From Amycolatopsis pretoriensis (GTDB taxonomy: Bacteria > Actinomycetota > Actinomycetes > Mycobacteriales > Pseudonocardiaceae), in NCBI RefSeq assembly GCF_900107925.1, contig NZ_FNUJ01000003.1:930001-994000 (forward strand): a DNA stretch of 64,000 bases, written 5' to 3'. A program made the position numbers and the translations under genes. Under the pieces are notes generated by a model that was not told the origin of the DNA, searched no databases, and was given only the letters and a program-made list of their open reading frames with translations. Shown here in pieces: positions 1 through 9,600 of this stretch; positions within the stretch are counted from its first letter, which is position 1, and each line of letters begins with the position of its first letter.

Positions 1-1180
1 TTTCTCGGTACTCGCTCACCACAACGCGTCCCGCGGCCTGCCGCCGCCCGCGATGGTCTCGGGTGACTGGTTTTCTTCGCGGGCGGTGATCGCACCTTCA
101 CTCGAGGTTTCGCCGACGGGCTTTCCCGCCTGTCCGGAGGTCGACGCTCCCCCGGACGTGATCGGCGGCGGCTGGTTCGGGTACCTGGCATACGACGACT
201 CCGGCCCGCTGCCGGCGTCGGCGTGGGGCTGGGCGGACCACGTGCTGCGCTGGTCTCCTTCGGGCACCTGCTACCTGGAGTCCCTCGACGGCGGTGGGCC
301 TTCACTGTCCACAATGGAGTCGCTGCTGACTTCTCCCGCACCTGCTTTGTCGTGGACGGCCGGGCCCCTGCGACGTCCGTTGCCTTCGGAGCACCGGGAC
401 GCGGTGAAGGCGTGCGTGCACGCGATCGAGGCCGGCGAGCTGTTCCAGGCGAACATCTGCAGCCGGTTCACGGTTTCCTTTTCGGGATCCCCCGCTGCTT
501 TGTTCGCCGCCGGAGTGTCCACTTTGGATCCACGCCGGGCGGCGTTCGTCTCGGGCGAGTGGGGTTCGGTGGTGTCGTTCTCGCCGGAGCTGTTCCTGGC
601 GCGGCACGGGCGTTCGGTGCGTTCGACACCGATCAAGGGAACACTCCCCCGGCGCGGGCCGGACGACGACGGGAATGCCCTGTTGTTGCGCCAGTCGGTG
701 AAGGACGTCGCCGAGAACGTGATGATCACGGACCTGGTGCGCAACGACCTCGGCCGGGTGTGCGAGGTGGGGTCGGTGACGGTGCCGTCGCTGCTGCGGG
801 TCCGGCCGGCACCGGGGGTGTGGCACCTGGACTCGACGGTGACGGGGACGCTGCGACCGTCCGTTTCGGACGGCCTCCTGTTGGAGGCCACCTTCCCGCC
901 CGGTTCCGTGACGGGCGCGCCGAAGATCCGCGCGCTGGACCTGATCGCCGCTCTGGAACCCTGCGGACGCGGGGTCTACACGGGAGCGATCGGACTGCTG
1001 TCCCCGGCGGCGGGGCTGGAGCTGAACGTGGCCATCCGGACGTTCGAGATCGCCGCCGGCCGGATCGAGCTGGGCGTCGGCGGCGGCATCACGGCCGATT
1101 CGGACCCGGAGGCGGAGTGGCAGGAGTGCCTCCACAAGGCGGCACCCTTGGAACGCCTACTTGCCGGGGTCGAGCAGTAG
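1..1180 (+). CDS. pabB: Aminodeoxychorismate synthase component I / anthranilate synthase-like (chorismate-binding enzyme), 5' truncated by window edge
   Basis: Chorismate-utilising enzyme that most likely makes 4-amino-4-deoxychorismate for folate synthesis. The reading frame is open from base 2. The first in-frame ATG (base 53) lies inside a conserved stretch (GDWFSSRAVIAPS), so the true start is upstream of the window; about 390 residues are visible against roughly 450 for the family. The chorismate-binding domain fills the C-terminal 260 residues, with family signatures GELFQANICSRF, the lysine motif PIKGTLPRR, MITDLVRNDLGRV, PPGSVTGAPKIRA and GVGGGITADSDPEAEW. PabB versus TrpE cannot be settled from this fragment. 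Gene context (rsmI and a protein mannosyltransferase about 14 kb away, as near mycobacterial pabB) favours PabB. The 3' end overlaps the convergent oxidoreductase gene by 24 bases. Confidence 0.85.
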   Translation, partial: FSVLAHHNASRGLPPPAMVSGDWFSSRAVIAPSLEVSPTGFPACPEVDAPPDVIGGGWFGYLAYDDSGPLPASAWGWADHVLRWSPSGTCYLESLDGGGPSLSTMESLLTSPAPALSWTAGPLRRPLPSEHRDAVKACVHAIEAGELFQANICSRFTVSFSGSPAALFAAGVSTLDPRRAAFVSGEWGSVVSFSPELFLARHGRSVRSTPIKGTLPRRGPDDDGNALLLRQSVKDVAENVMITDLVRNDLGRVCEVGSVTVPSLLRVRPAPGVWHLDSTVTGTLRPSVSDGLLLEATFPPGSVTGAPKIRALDLIAALEPCGRGVYTGAIGLLSPAAGLELNVAIRTFEIAAGRIELGVGGGITADSDPEAEWQECLHKAAPLERLLAGVEQ

Positions 1181-2110
1181 CTTGCCGACGGTCTTGCGCG
1201 ACCGCAGGGCCTCGTGCGCGCCGCGGGCGTCCGACAGCGGGAACTCGCCGCCCGGGATCGCCTTGAGCTTGCCCGCCAGGACCAGCTCGAACAGGTCGTT
1301 CAACGCGGTCCCGAAGACGTTGCCCGGCAGGCGGAACACGTGCGGCAGCCACATGCCGCTGACGGTCGTGCTGTGGCCGAGGACCTTGCGCAGGTCGAGC
1401 GGCTTCGGCGCCTCCCGGCCGGCCATGCCGTAGAAGGCGAGGCGGCCGAACGGCGCGAGCGCGGCGATGCTCTGGTCGGTCGTCTTGCCACCGACCATGT
1501 CGAGCACGACGTCGACGCGGCGGCCGTTGGCGTCGAGCAGCACCTCGGTCATGTCCTCCGCACGCGAGTCGACGGCGACGTCCGCGCCGAGTTCGAGCGC
1601 GAGGGCGCGCTTCTCGTCGCTGCTGGCGGTGGCGATGACGCGGCCGGCGCCCCAGGCCTTCGCGAGCTGCACGGCGATCGTCCCGACCCCGCCGGCGGCC
1701 GCGTGCACGACGACCGACTCGCCCTTTTCGAGATGGGCGTTCCGCTTGAGCAGGACCCACGCGGTGGTGCCCTGGACCAGCATGGACAGCGCGGTGAGGT
1801 CATCGATGCCGTCGGGAACGGGGAAGGTGGTCGCCTCGGGCGCGACGGCCTTCTCGGCGTACCCGCCACCACCGTTGAGCAGGGCGACGACCCGCTTGCC
1901 TTGGGCGGTTCCGACCACTTCGCCGCCGGGAACGAGCGGCAGCTTGGACGGCGCGAGGTAAGAGTTTTCGGCCTGGTGGGTGTCGGCGTAGTTGACGCCG
2001 ATGCGCTCGACGTCGATGAGCACCTCACCGGGGCCGGCCACGGGATCGGGCAGCTCGACCGGCGTGAGCACCTCGGGTCCGCCGAACTCGGTCACCTGCA
2101 CTGCGCGCAT
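1157..2110 (-). CDS. NADPH:quinone oxidoreductase / zinc-binding-type alcohol dehydrogenase (MDR superfamily)
   Basis: Medium-chain dehydrogenase/reductase of 317 residues, the usual length for the quinone oxidoreductase (QOR) branch. The N-terminal GroES-like fold (about residues 1-115) carries the QOR-type GVNYADTHQAENSY stretch and lacks the structural-zinc cysteines of true alcohol dehydrogenases. The Rossmann domain has the NADPH loop VVHAAAGGVGTIAVQLAK at about 140-157. A one-electron or two-electron reduction of quinones or enones is expected from the family; the substrate cannot be read from sequence. The gene is divergent from a QsdR-type regulator with a palindromic operator between them, so it is the likely target of that regulator. 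Confidence 0.88.
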   Translation of the reverse strand: MRAVQVTEFGGPEVLTPVELPDPVAGPGEVLIDVERIGVNYADTHQAENSYLAPSKLPLVPGGEVVGTAQGKRVVALLNGGGGYAEKAVAPEATTFPVPDGIDDLTALSMLVQGTTAWVLLKRNAHLEKGESVVVHAAAGGVGTIAVQLAKAWGAGRVIATASSDEKRALALELGADVAVDSRAEDMTEVLLDANGRRVDVVLDMVGGKTTDQSIAALAPFGRLAFYGMAGREAPKPLDLRKVLGHSTTVSGMWLPHVFRLPGNVFGTALNDLFELVLAGKLKAIPGGEFPLSDARGAHEALRSRKTVGKLLLDPGK

Positions 2111-2142
2111 CTGCGTTTCCCTCTCGCCGTCGTCCGCTCGAT

Positions 2143-2168
2143 GTGAGACATTCTGACATATGTCTCAC
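2143..2168. promoter_or_regulatory. Inverted-repeat operator between quinone oxidoreductase and QsdR-type regulator
   Basis: An 8-bp perfect inverted repeat, GTGAGACA (2143-2150) and TGTCTCAC (2161-2168), with a 10-nt spacer. A second perfect palindrome, GACATATGTC (2155-2164), is nested in its right half. The site lies in the 49-bp gap of a divergent pair and runs over the regulator's ATG at 2160, so bound protein would block the regulator gene and probably the oxidoreductase promoter. Autoregulation is inferred from position and symmetry. Confidence 0.6.
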
Positions 2169-2693
2169 GAGTTCGAACGGGCACGCGAGTGGTTCCTGTC
2201 GGGCCGCCGGCTCGACATGGGCGAACTGGCGGAGGACCTGTCGATCAGCCGCGCGACCCTGCACCGGCGCGTGGGTTCCCGCGACCGGCTGCTCGGCGAG
2301 ATCCTGTGGTCACTGTCGGCCGCCTCGATCGCGCGGCTCTGGCCATCGTGCGCGGGGCGCGGAGCGGCGGGCATCGCGGACTTCGTGAGCGGGTACGTCC
2401 GGTTCGCGAACGACTCCCCACCGTTCCGGGACTTCTTGCGCCGGGAGCCGGAGCGGGCGCTGCGGCTGTTGACCACGCGCGCAAGCGTTTGCCAGCAGCG
2501 AACGACCACGGAACTGGAGATGCTGCTGTCCACGGAGGTATCCGCCGGCCGGCTGGTGCCGCCGTTGCCGGTACCGGACCTGGCTTACTTGCTGGTCCGG
2601 ATCGGCGAGTCGTTCGTGTACACGGACGTGATCACCGGGGATGCACCTGATGCGGAGAAGGCGCATGCCGCGGTGACCGCGTTGCTGACATGA
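2160..2693 (+). CDS. TetR-like transcriptional regulator, QsdR family
   Basis: A 177-residue regulator. The helix-turn-helix is near the N-terminus (about residues 18-45: MGELAEDLSISRATLHRRVGSRDRLLG), immediately preceded by REWFLSGRRLD. This short WFL...D lead with a RATLHRRVG recognition helix is characteristic of QsdR-type TetR proteins. The remainder is an all-helical ligand-binding domain. The ATG at 2160 is the only start that keeps the conserved N-terminal lead; it sits inside the operator palindrome with no ribosome-binding site, so the transcript may be leaderless. It probably represses itself and the divergent oxidoreductase gene. The inducer is unknown. Confidence 0.85.
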   Translation: MSHEFERAREWFLSGRRLDMGELAEDLSISRATLHRRVGSRDRLLGEILWSLSAASIARLWPSCAGRGAAGIADFVSGYVRFANDSPPFRDFLRREPERALRLLTTRASVCQQRTTTELEMLLSTEVSAGRLVPPLPVPDLAYLLVRIGESFVYTDVITGDAPDAEKAHAAVTALLT

Positions 2694-2700
2694 GCCGAGA

Positions 2701-3687
2701 TCAACGGATCAGCGTGAGGTCCGCATCCCACAACGCGTCGACGCGACCCTCCTTACCGGGGATCACTCCGGCGAGCGAGCGGCCGGACACGTCACCGACG
2801 TCCGGATAGGCGAACCACCCGAGCTCACCACCGAGCGGCAGATCGGCTTCTTCGACGTGGTGGACACCGCCCGAAAAGACGACAGCTTCGAGCGCGGAAC
2901 CGACGTCGGGCTGCGGCCGCGCCACGACGACCACGGGTTCCTCGTCGCCCAGTCCGACACCGATGTCCGAAACGACATCCCGGCGGGGCGCCCACTTGAT
3001 CCGAACACCGGGCAAGGCCGCCAACGCCACGCCCGAAGGTAGCCCGAGCGTCCAGTCGAGCCCGTCGGCGGCTTCGAGCAGGTGCCAGCGTTCTCCCCCT
3101 GGCCCATTGGCCCAGCGCTCCAGCACGACGACCGGCCGGCCGGCACCGCACAACCGCCGCACGTCCTGCGGGAACCGCTCGCCGAGCTCTCCGAGCACCG
3201 CCACGCCGCCGTCCGGATCGAACCACGACCAGCCGCCGGCCGGATACAGATGCAGCCCGAAGCGGCGGGCGGATTCCGCTAACTTCTCGTCGTCAGCTTG
3301 CACCGAAAGGTAGAAATCGGTCTCGACGCCGACGGTGAGATCGTCGCCGGCGCACAGCACGCAGGAGAGGTCGCCGATCCGGAGCATGCGGCGGATGAGC
3401 TTCAAGGCGGTTTCCGGATCGACCACCAGGCCACTCCGCAGCAGCGGGACCCACGGAGGCAGCGACTTCGACACGGTGGGAGCCCTGATCACGAACTCGG
3501 TGACGCCGCAGGCGGTCGCGAGCGACCGGACGAAGTCGACATAGCGATCCTCGACCCGGTAGTACTCGGCTGGCGAGAGCACTTCACCCGCGAACCGGGC
3601 GCCGATGTCGTCGTTCGACGTCCAGTCCTCGACATCGCCGTTGCGCGCGGCTTCGTCGTACTTGGCGACGAGCACCACAGACGTCAT
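2701..3687 (-). CDS. Hypothetical protein, candidate immunity protein for the RHS toxin
   Basis: A 328-residue soluble protein with no signal peptide or membrane segment and no family I recognise. Its ATG (3685-3687) overlaps the TGA of the RHS toxin gene (3684-3686) in an ATGA junction, so the two are translationally coupled. This is the position expected for an immunity protein, which would neutralise the toxin tip in the cytoplasm. It is long for an immunity protein and may contain two domains, since the stretch from about residue 190 resembles a self-contained second half. It carries a rare TTA leucine codon (codon 136, minus strand of 3280-3282), unusual in this GC-rich genome. The role is inferred from position alone. 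Confidence 0.6.
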   Translation of the reverse strand: MTSVVLVAKYDEAARNGDVEDWTSNDDIGARFAGEVLSPAEYYRVEDRYVDFVRSLATACGVTEFVIRAPTVSKSLPPWVPLLRSGLVVDPETALKLIRRMLRIGDLSCVLCAGDDLTVGVETDFYLSVQADDEKLAESARRFGLHLYPAGGWSWFDPDGGVAVLGELGERFPQDVRRLCGAGRPVVVLERWANGPGGERWHLLEAADGLDWTLGLPSGVALAALPGVRIKWAPRRDVVSDIGVGLGDEEPVVVVARPQPDVGSALEAVVFSGGVHHVEEADLPLGGELGWFAYPDVGDVSGRSLAGVIPGKEGRVDALWDADLTLIR

Positions 3688-6600
3688 TTGCCCACCCAGG
3701 TCAGGAATGGCCCCTCCGCACTCGAATAACCGACGTCGTACGTCCCGCTCCGGCCGGCGCTCGTGGTCGACGAGAACGCGTCAGGAGCCGAGCCGCCCTT
3801 GAAGATCCCCCGTTTGTGCCCGGTCCGGTCCCAGGTGATGTACCGCTCGGAGGCAGGCGCCTTCTTGTTCATCCAGACCTTGGCATTGCCTGCGGACCGG
3901 AACTTCGTCGGCCGGTAGCCCAACGCGCCGGCGACCTGGTCGGCCTGCTCCCGGGGAAGGACCGGCCCGGTGCGCCTTTCCGCCCCGCCGGCAGCTGCCG
4001 GGCAGTTGTGGACCAAGACGTCGACAGCACCCGCGACGACGTAGTAGTCGTGGACCCCGTCGACCGTGAGGTCGTAGACCGAGGCTTGCTGCTCGAAGTA
4101 CCGAACAGACTTGACCTCGACCGACCGACCATCCGCCGAGTGTAGGTGCTCACCCGCGGTCAGCGACCCGATCGCGACCCAGTCACCGACCTCTTCCACC
4201 CACACGGGGTGCCAGTCCGTCGCGACCAGCGTCGCGCCCGAGTCCAGCGTGACCTCGGTCCGCTCCTGCTCGTCGCTGTGGACGAGCGTGCCCACCACCT
4301 TGTGCGACTCCGTCGTCCCCGTCGACGGGTCCGTCGTCTGCACCTCGTCGCCGTCGTGGACCTGCTCGATCGGCTTCGTCGAGCCGTCCGCCAGCAGTAC
4401 CCGGGTGCCGGCCACGAAGCTGTGCAACATGCACGAAGCACCACTTTCGGCCGACTCAGCCGCGCCCTTGGCCTCTTGAGCCCCGTGAGAGACCTCCGAA
4501 ACCGCCCGCTCGGCATCCGCCGCCGCGTTGGCCGCCTTGTTCGCGTCGGCCAGGACCTTCTCCGTGTCGACGATGACCTTCTCGGCCTTCTCCACCTCCT
4601 TACCGAAGGTGATCAGGGCCTTCGCGCCCTTCCAGAAGTCCGCGATGATCTCGCCGGCCTTGAGGATCTTGCCCCACGGGATGAAGTTGATGATCGTCCG
4701 GACGCACGCGCCGAACGCTCCCTGCGTCACGCAGTCCTTGATGTCGTCCCAGCCGATCAAGCCCTTGACCAGCTCGCCCGCCGCCTCGACGAAGACGTCC
4801 CACTTGGACTTCTTCACCACTTCCTGGGCGTTCTTGTACGCCTCCTGGCTGATGCCGGAATTCTGGACCGTCTTGGCGTAGACGTCCCTGCCGTTGCGCT
4901 TGTCGATCTCCTGCTGCGTGTGGTGGCCCACCACGTTGCAGTTCGAGTTCCACGAGCAGCCCTCGGCCTGCGGCGTCCCCGGGTTGCACAACAACCCGTC
5001 CGAGCCCATCGAATGGCACGCCGACAACCCCGACGGGTCCGACTCCGTCACCGGCGAGTTGTTCGCGTACGCGTACGCGTTCAACGTCTGCGGCAGGTCC
5101 GGTGTCAGCACCGGGTCCACCTTGGTGAACCGGCCAGTCACCGGGTCGTAGTCACGCGCCCCGAGGTGGGTCAGCCCCGTTGTGTCCTGGTAGCCGCCGA
5201 CGAAACCGTGCTTGTCCGGCCACGTCGACGTCTGCGCGCGGACGTTGCCGAACGGGTCCGTGTAGCGCTGGTTCGGCTGCAGCGTCCCCTGGGTGATCGA
5301 CAGGCCGTTCGTGCCGTGCAGATCGCCCAGCATCCAGCGCAGCCCCGACGTCCCCACGCGCTCGGCCACCTGTGTGCCGCCGTGCGAGTAGTAGCGGATC
5401 GCCGTCGATGCGTGCGTGCCCGCCGTCTGGAAGATCTCCAGGTCGCCGATCGACAGCGTCGCGCCGGTCGGGTCGTGGGTGATCAGGCGGTTGCCGTCCG
5501 CGTCGTAGACGTACGCACTCGTGCCGGTCGGGTCCGTCGCGGTCGCCGTGCGGCCTTCGGCGTCGTACGTGTACGTCTGCGTGTCGCCGCCGACGTTGCG
5601 CGTCTTCACCGAGCCGGCTTCGTCGTACGTGTACCCCGCCGTCGCCGTGCCGTTCGGGCCCGCCGTGTCCGTCTGCTGCAGCGCGTGCGGGCGCACCGCC
5701 GACGCGCCCGAAGCCGGGTACGAATACGTGGTCGTGACGTCGCCGGCCGCCTTGTGCTCGACCTGCGTCTTGCGGTTGCCGGTCTTGTCGAACGTGTACG
5801 ACTTCCAGTACGGCGCCGCGCCGCCCAGCGCGGACGCCGACTTCGCCGTCGAGCAGTCCGCCGACGACGGCGTCCAAGCGTCCGTCATCCGCTGCAGGTA
5901 GTCGTAGTCGAAGCACTGGACGTCGGCCGTCGCCCCGGCGGGCGTGTCGGCGATCTTCCGGACGTTGCCCGCCGGGTCGTAGGTGTACGTCCGCTTCGAC
6001 AGCTCCGCGCCGACCTGCGTCTCGCGGCTCACCGTCGTCGTCTGCGCCCGGCGGGTGACCTCGTCGTAGGTCTGGGTCACGCCGACGTTCGCGACCGACG
6101 TCGCGCTGTCCAGCTGCAGGGTCGACATCTCGTTCAGCGACGTGTACCCGGTCGCCGAGGCCAGGTCCGTGCGCGCGCCCGTCGTCGAGTCGAGTGCGTA
6201 GGTCGTCGACGGCAGGCCCAGGTCGGTGTAGGAGCGGACGATGTGTTCCTGGTGCAGGTTGCCCGCTGCCGGGCTCACGGTCTCCGCGACCGCGCCCGTC
6301 GCCGTGTACTTCGTCGAGAACTCGTAGCTCCCCTTGAGCGCGTCCTCCTTCGCCGGAACGTCGACGGCGGTCTTGGTCGGTCTGCTGAACGCGTCGTACG
6401 CGACGACGCGGTTGGTGTACGCGTCGGCACCGTCCCAGCGGGTCGACGACGCGGGCATGCCGAGCCCGTGCGGCACCGTGTCGTACGTCCACGTCGCCAG
6501 CTGCGGGCCGGTGTCCGAGTCCTTGTTCTCCCGGATCTTCCGGCCGAGCGCGTCGTAGGTGTAGACGAGGGTCTGGTTCCGGGCGTCCGTCGTGGTCTTG

Positions 6601-9600
6601 AGCTGCCCACCCTGGTCGTAGGTGAACGTCGACCGCCCGGCGTCCGGGTCGTTCTGCTCGACCTTCCGGCCGCGCAGGTCGTACTTCGTCGACCAGACGT
6701 TGCCCGCGGAGTCCTGCACGGACGTCGGCGCACCCGCGGCGTTGTAGGTGTAGTTCGTGACGTCGGCGGGGTTGGCCGCCCCCGGCGTGTAGCCGTTGGT
6801 GTACTGCAGCCGCTGCGCGGTCTGCCCTTGGACGTCGGTGACCACTGTGGACGGTGAGCCGCCCGCCGGCGGGATCGTCGTCGTGCGCTCACCCTCGTAC
6901 CGGGTGGTCGTCCGCCACTGCTCGACGCCCTTCGACACCAGGATCGACGCGGTGGGCCGGGCCCGCCGGTCGTACTCCGTGACGGTCTGCGCCGGCATCG
7001 TGTTGTCGGCGGCGGTCACCAACGTCGCGTTCGGCCCCGAAGCGTCGTTGTAGTACGGCGCGTTCGTCTTGAACTGCAGGCCGCGCGAGTCGTACAGCGT
7101 GTCGGCGATGATCCGGCCGCCGCCCTGCGCCGGGACCTGGGTCTGCCGGGTCCGGCCGAGCCCGTCGTAGATCGTGTACGCGTCGGTGTACTTGGTCGTG
7201 TCCTGCAACGTCTTCGTGCGGACGAACGTCGGGGTCGTCTGGTCCCCGCCGTACTCGAACGTCGCCGACGCGGTCTGGCTCCGGAGCCGCCCCGGCGTCC
7301 AGACCGCGGTCTTGCGGCCCAGTGCGTCGTAGTCGATGTCCGTGCTGACGCCGTTCACGTCGACCGACGTCGTCGGGTTGCCGCGGGCGGGCTCGAGGGT
7401 CGTCGTCGACGTCCAGCCGAGCGGGTTGGTCGCCTTGGTCTGGGTGACCGGACCACCGGTCTCCGGGACGAACGCCGTTTTCGAGACGCTGCCGAACACG
7501 TCGGTCGACTCGGTCTCGCGGCCGAGGTCGTCGTAGGAGTTCTTGGCGGTGGCGACGTAGTGCTTGCCGCCGGCGTCCCAGGTGTCGAGGGTGTCCTGCT
7601 CGGTGATGTCACCCTTGGTCGGCGGCTGCCCGACGGCCTGGTGGTCGTAGGCCACCTTCACGTCGGTGATGCTGTTCGCTGCGGTCTGCGTCCCCGCGCA
7701 GGTACCGCCGAACATCACGACCGTGCTCGACCGGTCGAACATCCCGGCAGTGTTGGGGACGTAGGTCGTGTTGGTGCAGGTGTCGTCCGACGGCGTGGAA
7801 GTGTCACCCTGGTCCTCGACCTGGGTGGTCATCCCGTTGTCGTCGAACTGCTTCTTCACCAGCGTCCGGCGGTAGGTCTTGCCGTCGGAGAGCAACGTCC
7901 GGCCGCGAACTTCCTTCGTGTCGAGCATGTACGCCTTGAGGCGCCCGTCCGCGCTGGTCGCGGTCGGGCCGCGCTTCCACGGCTCGTTGACCGACGCGGA
8001 GTCGACCGTCGTGCCGTCGTCCAGCTTCGTCCGCGACTCGCGCACGTAACCCTGCAGGAAGTCGTCGTCCACAATGGATCCGCCGTCGGAGTCGGCGACG
8101 GAGACCTGCCGGCTCCCGGACGGCAGGTGGTCGCCGTTCATCCCGCGCAGGTACAGCGATTCCGTGACGGTCTTCGTCTTGCCCGGCGCGCCGATCGACG
8201 TGGTCACCACGTTGTAGCCGCGCCACTGGTTCCAGGTGCGGCGGTCGTCCGGGGTGAACTGGCTGTCGTCGTAGTGCCAGGCCGCGGTGTTGTCCGGGTA
8301 GTCGTAGTGCGTCTCGACCGGGACGGAACCGCCGGTGAGGTCCTCTTCCTTGACGTCGACGACGACGTACTTGTGGAACCAGTCCAGCACCGGGTCCTTC
8401 GCCTCGGGCGGGCTCCAGTACGACGCGAAGCAGCGGTAGGTGTCGGTCTCCGGCGACGCGGGCATCTTCACGCCCGGGACGCAGTCCTGGGCCGAGTAGG
8501 CCACCGTGATCCGGCCGCCGGTCTCGGTGCGAATCTCTTTGAGGCGGCTGCGCGTGATCGCCGCGTACTTGTCGCCGAGGGTGTCGACCCGGTTGGGGAA
8601 GATGTAGCGGTCGAACTGGGTCGGCGGCAGCTTGATCGGCGCGGCGCCCGCCTTGCCGGTGTGGGTGATCGAGTTCAGCCACGGTGCCGGCGGGGCGGCG
8701 TCGCCCGAGCCGGGGTAGGACTGCACGAGGTCCCACTGGTCGATGTCGTGCGGGGTGGTCCCGGTGAAGTACTGCGTGCGGACCGCGGTCAGGCGCTTGC
8801 GGGTGAAGAACGCGGGCGCGCCGTAGTCGCAGGTCGCGCCTTCGGCGCAGATCTGGTCGAACGGCACGTCCGGCCAGTGCGACGCGTTCGCGGCGGTGAG
8901 CTTCGCCGGGGCGCAGTCGAAGGACGCGTCCGGGATGCACCGCTCGGCCGTGTCGAAGACGACCTGGTTCGACGGGCCGCTGCCGTAGACGCTGCCGTCC
9001 TTGAGGCGCAGGCCGTATTCGACGCGCAGCGGGTAGCCGCCCGCCACGTACGACGTGCCGGCGGAGGTGACGTTGAGGTTCAGCCCGTAGGAGTTCTTTT
9101 CCGGCTGGTAGTAGTAGGTGCTGACGTTGCCGTGCGGGTCGACGGAGTAGTCGAGGTTCCACCGCCACCCCTGCTGGCACCAGGAATGCGCGAAGTCGTT
9201 CGCCTTGTAGCAGTCTTCGCCGTCGTTGTTGCCGAAAACGGGAACCGTCCACGCGGACTGCGTCTCCGGCTTGCCGCTGGTCCAGCCGGGGAGGTGGTTC
9301 AGACCGAAGTAGTACTGGGTGCCGTCACCGGTGGTGACGCGCCAGTGCTGCCCGTGGGAGACACCGTTCTCCGCTCCGGTCAGGAGCTCGACCTTCGACC
9401 CGTCGTCGCTCTTCGGGCGCCACAGCGTGTCGGTGACCTTGATCAGCTGGGTCGATCGGCCGCCGAGGACGAGCGACGCGTTGTCGGGACCCCAGCACTG
9501 GTCGCCGGTCTTCGTCTGGCCGTTGTTGCCGCCCAGGTCCTCGCTGCAGCCCTTGTAGTGGCGTTCGATGAAGCCGCCCGGGGTGAAGTCCCAGCCGTCG

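Noticed and set aside
5150-7540. Repeats in the RHS gene considered as a DNA repeat or CRISPR array
   Set aside because: They are degenerate protein-level YD repeats without identical spacers or direct repeats. No CRISPR array was seen anywhere in the window.
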